This document shows, in pieces, positions 61,515-64,000 of a DNA stretch of 64,000 bases. This DNA comes from Terriglobia bacterium (GTDB lineage Bacteria; Acidobacteriota; Terriglobia; Bryobacterales; Bryobacteraceae): the NCBI GenBank assembly GCA_020073615.1, contig JAIQEX010000017.1:1-64000 (forward strand). Reading direction: 5' to 3'. Every line of letters starts with the position of its first letter. Within the stretch, counting starts at the first letter, position 1. The position numbers and the translations under genes are program-made. The notes beneath the pieces are model-generated. The model saw nothing but the letters and a program-made list of their open reading frames with translations. It had not been told where the DNA came from and searched no databases.

Positions 61515-62402
61515 ATGCGGGTACCTTATCTTATGACTTCGGCCCCCGCACTTGCCCCGGCATCCCGACTGCCTTGGGTCAGGATCGCCTGGTTTGGCGT
61601 CCTGATGATCGCCTGTTACGCGCCGGTCTTGAAACTTCTCGTCTGGCAGTGGGATAACGATCCGGACATGGGACATGGCTTCTTTGTCCCGGTCATTGCC
61701 GGCTTCATCGTGTGGCAGCGCCGCGCGGAACTGCTCTCCATGACGCCACGGCCGAACTGGTGGGGGCTGGCGGTGGTGCTCTACGGAGGGCTCCAGTTGG
61801 TCATCGCCACTCTGGGAGCGGAGTTGTTCCTGGCGCGCACGGCTTTCGTCATTACCCTGATCGGCGCGGTGTGGCTGCTCGGGGGCGACGCGATCATGAA
61901 GAAGCTGGCGTTCCCGCTATTTCTGCTGTTCTTCATGGTCCCGATTCCCTCCGTGGTCTATAACCGCATCACCTTCCCACTGCAGATTCTGGCCAGCCGC
62001 CTGGCCGAAAACGCTCTCCCCCTGCTCGGCATTCCTGTGGCGCGCGAAGGCAACATTCTCAATCTGCCGAACCAGCAACTCTCCGTCGTGGAGGCGTGCA
62101 GCGGCATCCGTTCCCTTCTTTCCCTTACTTTTCTCTCGCTGGTCTACGGCTTCTTCTTCGAGAAGAAAGCATGGATGCGGGTGTTATTGTTCCTGGCCAC
62201 CATCCCCATCGCGATTGTGGCGAACGCCAGCCGGGTGACCCTCACCGGCGTGATCAGCCAGTGGAAGCCGGAGCTGGCCGAGGGTTTCTTCCACGAATCG
62301 ACCGGCTGGGTCATCTTCATGATCGCGCTGGTCATCCTGATCCTCTTCCATCAGGCCCTGGCACGCGTTGCCCGGCGCCTGCTGCCCGGAGAACGGCCAT
62401 GA
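61515..62402 (+). CDS. exosortase
   Basis: The 295-residue polytopic transpeptidase-like enzyme of the PEP-CTERM protein-sorting system has the catalytic triad C195 (VVEACSGIRS), R240 (NASRVT) and H260 (FHESTGW). About eight helices are seen. It would cleave a sorting signal and attach proteins to the envelope or EPS. ATG 61515 is the likely start; ATG 61533 is also possible, and neither has a good ribosome site. The stop overlaps the next gene (ATGA). The EpsI partner follows, as in EPS loci. Confidence 0.9.
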   Translation: MRVPYLMTSAPALAPASRLPWVRIAWFGVLMIACYAPVLKLLVWQWDNDPDMGHGFFVPVIAGFIVWQRRAELLSMTPRPNWWGLAVVLYGGLQLVIATLGAELFLARTAFVITLIGAVWLLGGDAIMKKLAFPLFLLFFMVPIPSVVYNRITFPLQILASRLAENALPLLGIPVAREGNILNLPNQQLSVVEACSGIRSLLSLTFLSLVYGFFFEKKAWMRVLLFLATIPIAIVANASRVTLTGVISQWKPELAEGFFHESTGWVIFMIALVILILFHQALARVARRLLPGERP

Positions 62403-63055
62403 GCGCCTTGAACAACAAGTATGCCCGTGCGTTGACGCTGGTGCTGCTGCTCGAAGCCGCCACATTCTATGGCGTCGCGCGACGCAACGAGTTGATGCCC
62501 AATGTCCCCCCACTGGCGGTCTTTCCGACGGCGATCGGCGGGTGGCAAATGGTACAGGACTCGCCCGTTGAAAAGGACGTCCTCGACGTTCTGAAGGCGG
62601 ACGACACCTTGAATCGGGAATACGCTAACCCCTCGCGAACCGACGCTGCCTACCTCTTTGTCGCGTTTTTCAAGACCCAGCGGACCGGGGCCGCGCCGCA
62701 CTCGCCCAAGAACTGCCTCCCCGGCGCCGGCTGGGAGCCGCTCGAGAGCCGGGTCATACCAGTCGATGTCCCCGGCCGCGAGGCGCCCATTGTCATCAAC
62801 AAGTACGTGGTGGCGCACGGCGATCAGAAGAGCGTCACGCTGTACTGGTATCAAAGCCACGATCGCATCATCGCCAGCGAGTTTGGCGCCAAGTTCTGGG
62901 TAGTGGCCGATTCCATCCGCTACCATCGCAGCGATACCGCGCTGGTAAAGGTGTGGGTTCCGGTGAAAGAAAACGATATCGACGCCGCCACCCGGACCGG
63001 CCTGGAATTCATCCGCGTCGTCTTCCCGGAGCTTCGCCGGCAGTTGCCCACGTAA
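62399..63055 (+). CDS. EpsI-type exosortase-associated protein (DUF3485)
   Basis: A 218-residue protein with an N-terminal membrane helix (ALTLVLLLEAATFYGVA), a periplasmic domain with HSPKNCLPGAGW and YWYQSHDRI, the EpsI signature. In many genomes it is fused to or next to exosortase. It starts inside the exosortase stop. It is thought to help EPS export or processing. Confidence 0.88.
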   Translation: MSALNNKYARALTLVLLLEAATFYGVARRNELMPNVPPLAVFPTAIGGWQMVQDSPVEKDVLDVLKADDTLNREYANPSRTDAAYLFVAFFKTQRTGAAPHSPKNCLPGAGWEPLESRVIPVDVPGREAPIVINKYVVAHGDQKSVTLYWYQSHDRIIASEFGAKFWVVADSIRYHRSDTALVKVWVPVKENDIDAATRTGLEFIRVVFPELRRQLPT

Positions 63056-63118
63056 CCGGCGCCGCAGCGGAGTGTTAGAAAGGGTACAATCGCCGCCGGC
63101 CCGCCTGCGCGCGAGGCT

Positions 63119-64000
63119 ATGCCATCCCGTACCCTGGGGGCAGTGGCGCGCGAACCCATAGCCACGTCGCAGCCCTTGCGGGTGCTCTTCATCGGTGAAA
63201 GCGGCGCCGAAGCCGTTGCCGCCGAGTTGCAGCGCGGCGGGTATCAGCCCGATATCGAGCAGGTCCAGACGGAAGGCCAGCTTGAGGCCGCGCTGGCCGG
63301 CCCCTGGGATATCGCCATCAGCGATTTTGCCGTGGGGGATTTCGGCGCGCTCGCCGCGCTGCGACTGATTCAGGACAAGGCCCTCGATCTTCCGCTGATC
63401 GTGGTTTCCGGAAGAATCCGCGATTCGGAGGTACTCTCCGTCCTCAAGGCCGGCGCCGCCGACCACCTGACCCGCGGCAACCTGATGCGCCTCAATGCCG
63501 CCGTGGAACGCGAACTCCGCGCCGCGAAAATGCGGCGCGACCGCATCGGGCTGGAGGAGCAGTTCCGCCAGGCCCAGAAAATGGAGGCCGTGGGACGGCT
63601 GGCCGGCGGGGTGGCCCACGACTTCAACAACCTGCTCACGGTGATCACCGGCTACAGCGACCTGCTGCTCGCCGACCGGGGGTTGCACGACCGGCAGCGG
63701 ACCGCCCTCGAGGAGATCCGGCGCTCCGCCGAACGCGGCGGTATGCTGACCCACCAGTTGCTCGCTTTCAGCCGCCGCCAGCCGCTCGAACCGCGCACGG
63801 TGCACATCAATGAACTGGTGTTTCAAATTGAAAAAATGCTGCACCGCCTGATCGGTGAGGATATCGAGCTGGTGACGATTCCGGCGGCCCCGCAAGACGC
63901 GGTGCACGCCGATCCGGGACGGCTGGAACAGGTCATCATGAATCTGGTGGTGAACGCCCGCGACGCCATGCCCGGCGGCGGCAAACTCACCATCGAGACC
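63119..64000 (+). CDS. receiver-histidine kinase hybrid, cut by the window edge
   Basis: The 294 codons seen begin at ATG 63119 with GAGG close by. A receiver-like domain (about 20-130) has [20 protein letters not shown] (phospho-Asp D68 or nearby) and a closing strand; its Lys position reads LTRGN, so it may be degenerate. A kinase core follows: [20 protein letters not shown] as H-box and [14 protein letters not shown] as N-box. The ATP-lid and any further domain lie beyond the edge. It is 63 bases after epsI and could control exosortase or EPS genes. Confidence 0.85.
   Translation, partial: MPSRTLGAVAREPIATSQPLRVLFIGESGAEAVAAELQRGGYQPDIEQVQTEGQLEAALAGPWDIAISDFAVGDFGALAALRLIQDKALDLPLIVVSGRIRDSEVLSVLKAGAADHLTRGNLMRLNAAVERELRAAKMRRDRIGLEEQFRQAQKMEAVGRLAGGVAHDFNNLLTVITGYSDLLLADRGLHDRQRTALEEIRRSAERGGMLTHQLLAFSRRQPLEPRTVHINELVFQIEKMLHRLIGEDIELVTIPAAPQDAVHADPGRLEQVIMNLVVNARDAMPGGGKLTIET

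Overview
This window is high-GC bacterial DNA that looks like an Acidobacteriota chromosome of the Solibacter/Bryobacter type. The evidence is family content: a sedolisin protease with a TIGR03437-type C-terminal domain, an acidobacterial VWFA-related protein (TIGR03436 type), a Ser/Thr kinase fused to a TolB-like propeller, two ADOP-type MacB/FtsX permeases, and an exosortase with EpsI. This is inferred from protein families; no rRNA or tRNA gene was seen. Genes are dense and often coupled by 4-base start/stop overlaps.

Layout. 0.3-8.1 kb: secreted sedolisin, NHL-repeat protein, a broken PIN-toxin gene, and a Tat-exported HisC-like aminotransferase coupled to a SulP transporter. 8.2-12.5 kb (minus strand): histidine kinase and NtrC-type regulator, then a four-gene cluster (two DUF302-like proteins, a small membrane protein, a lone receiver domain) with a sigma-54-like promoter in front. 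12.6-14.7 kb: TerC protein, a frameshifted small gene and a MazF/antitoxin pair whose toxin has lost its middle. 14.8-18.5 kb: xdhC, a MocA-like nucleotidyltransferase and asmA, joined by overlaps. 18.6-30.1 kb: S1/P1 nuclease, a GT39-like membrane protein with a DUF1028 protein, a 1415-residue M14 peptidase, an operon of aldolase, MFS exporter and PLC-like phosphodiesterase, and a trans-aconitate methyltransferase-like gene. 30.1-34.1 kb: accessory island with VapBC, a 2.4-kb insertion element and gene remnants. 34.1-43.5 kb: VWA protein, RidA-like protein, Ser/Thr kinase, then pdxR-pdxS-pdxT-arsC and a glycine-zipper protein closed by a clear terminator. 43.6-47.3 kb: a broken ADOP permease, a BrnT-like toxin with a one-base frameshift and its intact antitoxin, and zinc-finger remnants. 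47.3-52.8 kb: a respiratory formate dehydrogenase operon (alpha with selenocysteine, beta, gamma, FdhE) behind a near-consensus promoter. 52.8-55.5 kb: four tandem hairpins, pnp and rpsO. 55.6-60.3 kb: ADOP permease, anchor-less ExbD-like protein and ABC exporter. 60.3-61.5 kb: intact HicBA, a transposase scrap, and a second hicB followed by a frameshifted hicA. 61.5-64 kb: exosortase, EpsI and a receiver-histidine kinase that runs off the edge.

How it works together. The formate dehydrogenase would oxidise formate in the periplasm and pass electrons through its cytochrome b subunit to quinone. It needs Sec machinery and molybdenum cofactor, and XdhC and MocA-like proteins are the kind that serve molybdoenzymes. 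PdxR, PdxS and PdxT form a self-contained pyridoxal-phosphate synthesis unit. The most distinctive pattern is toxin-antitoxin decay: several toxin genes are frameshifted, truncated or internally deleted, mostly beside an antitoxin gene that is still open. Frameshifts were read from the sequence as given, so single-base cases could also be sequencing or assembly errors.
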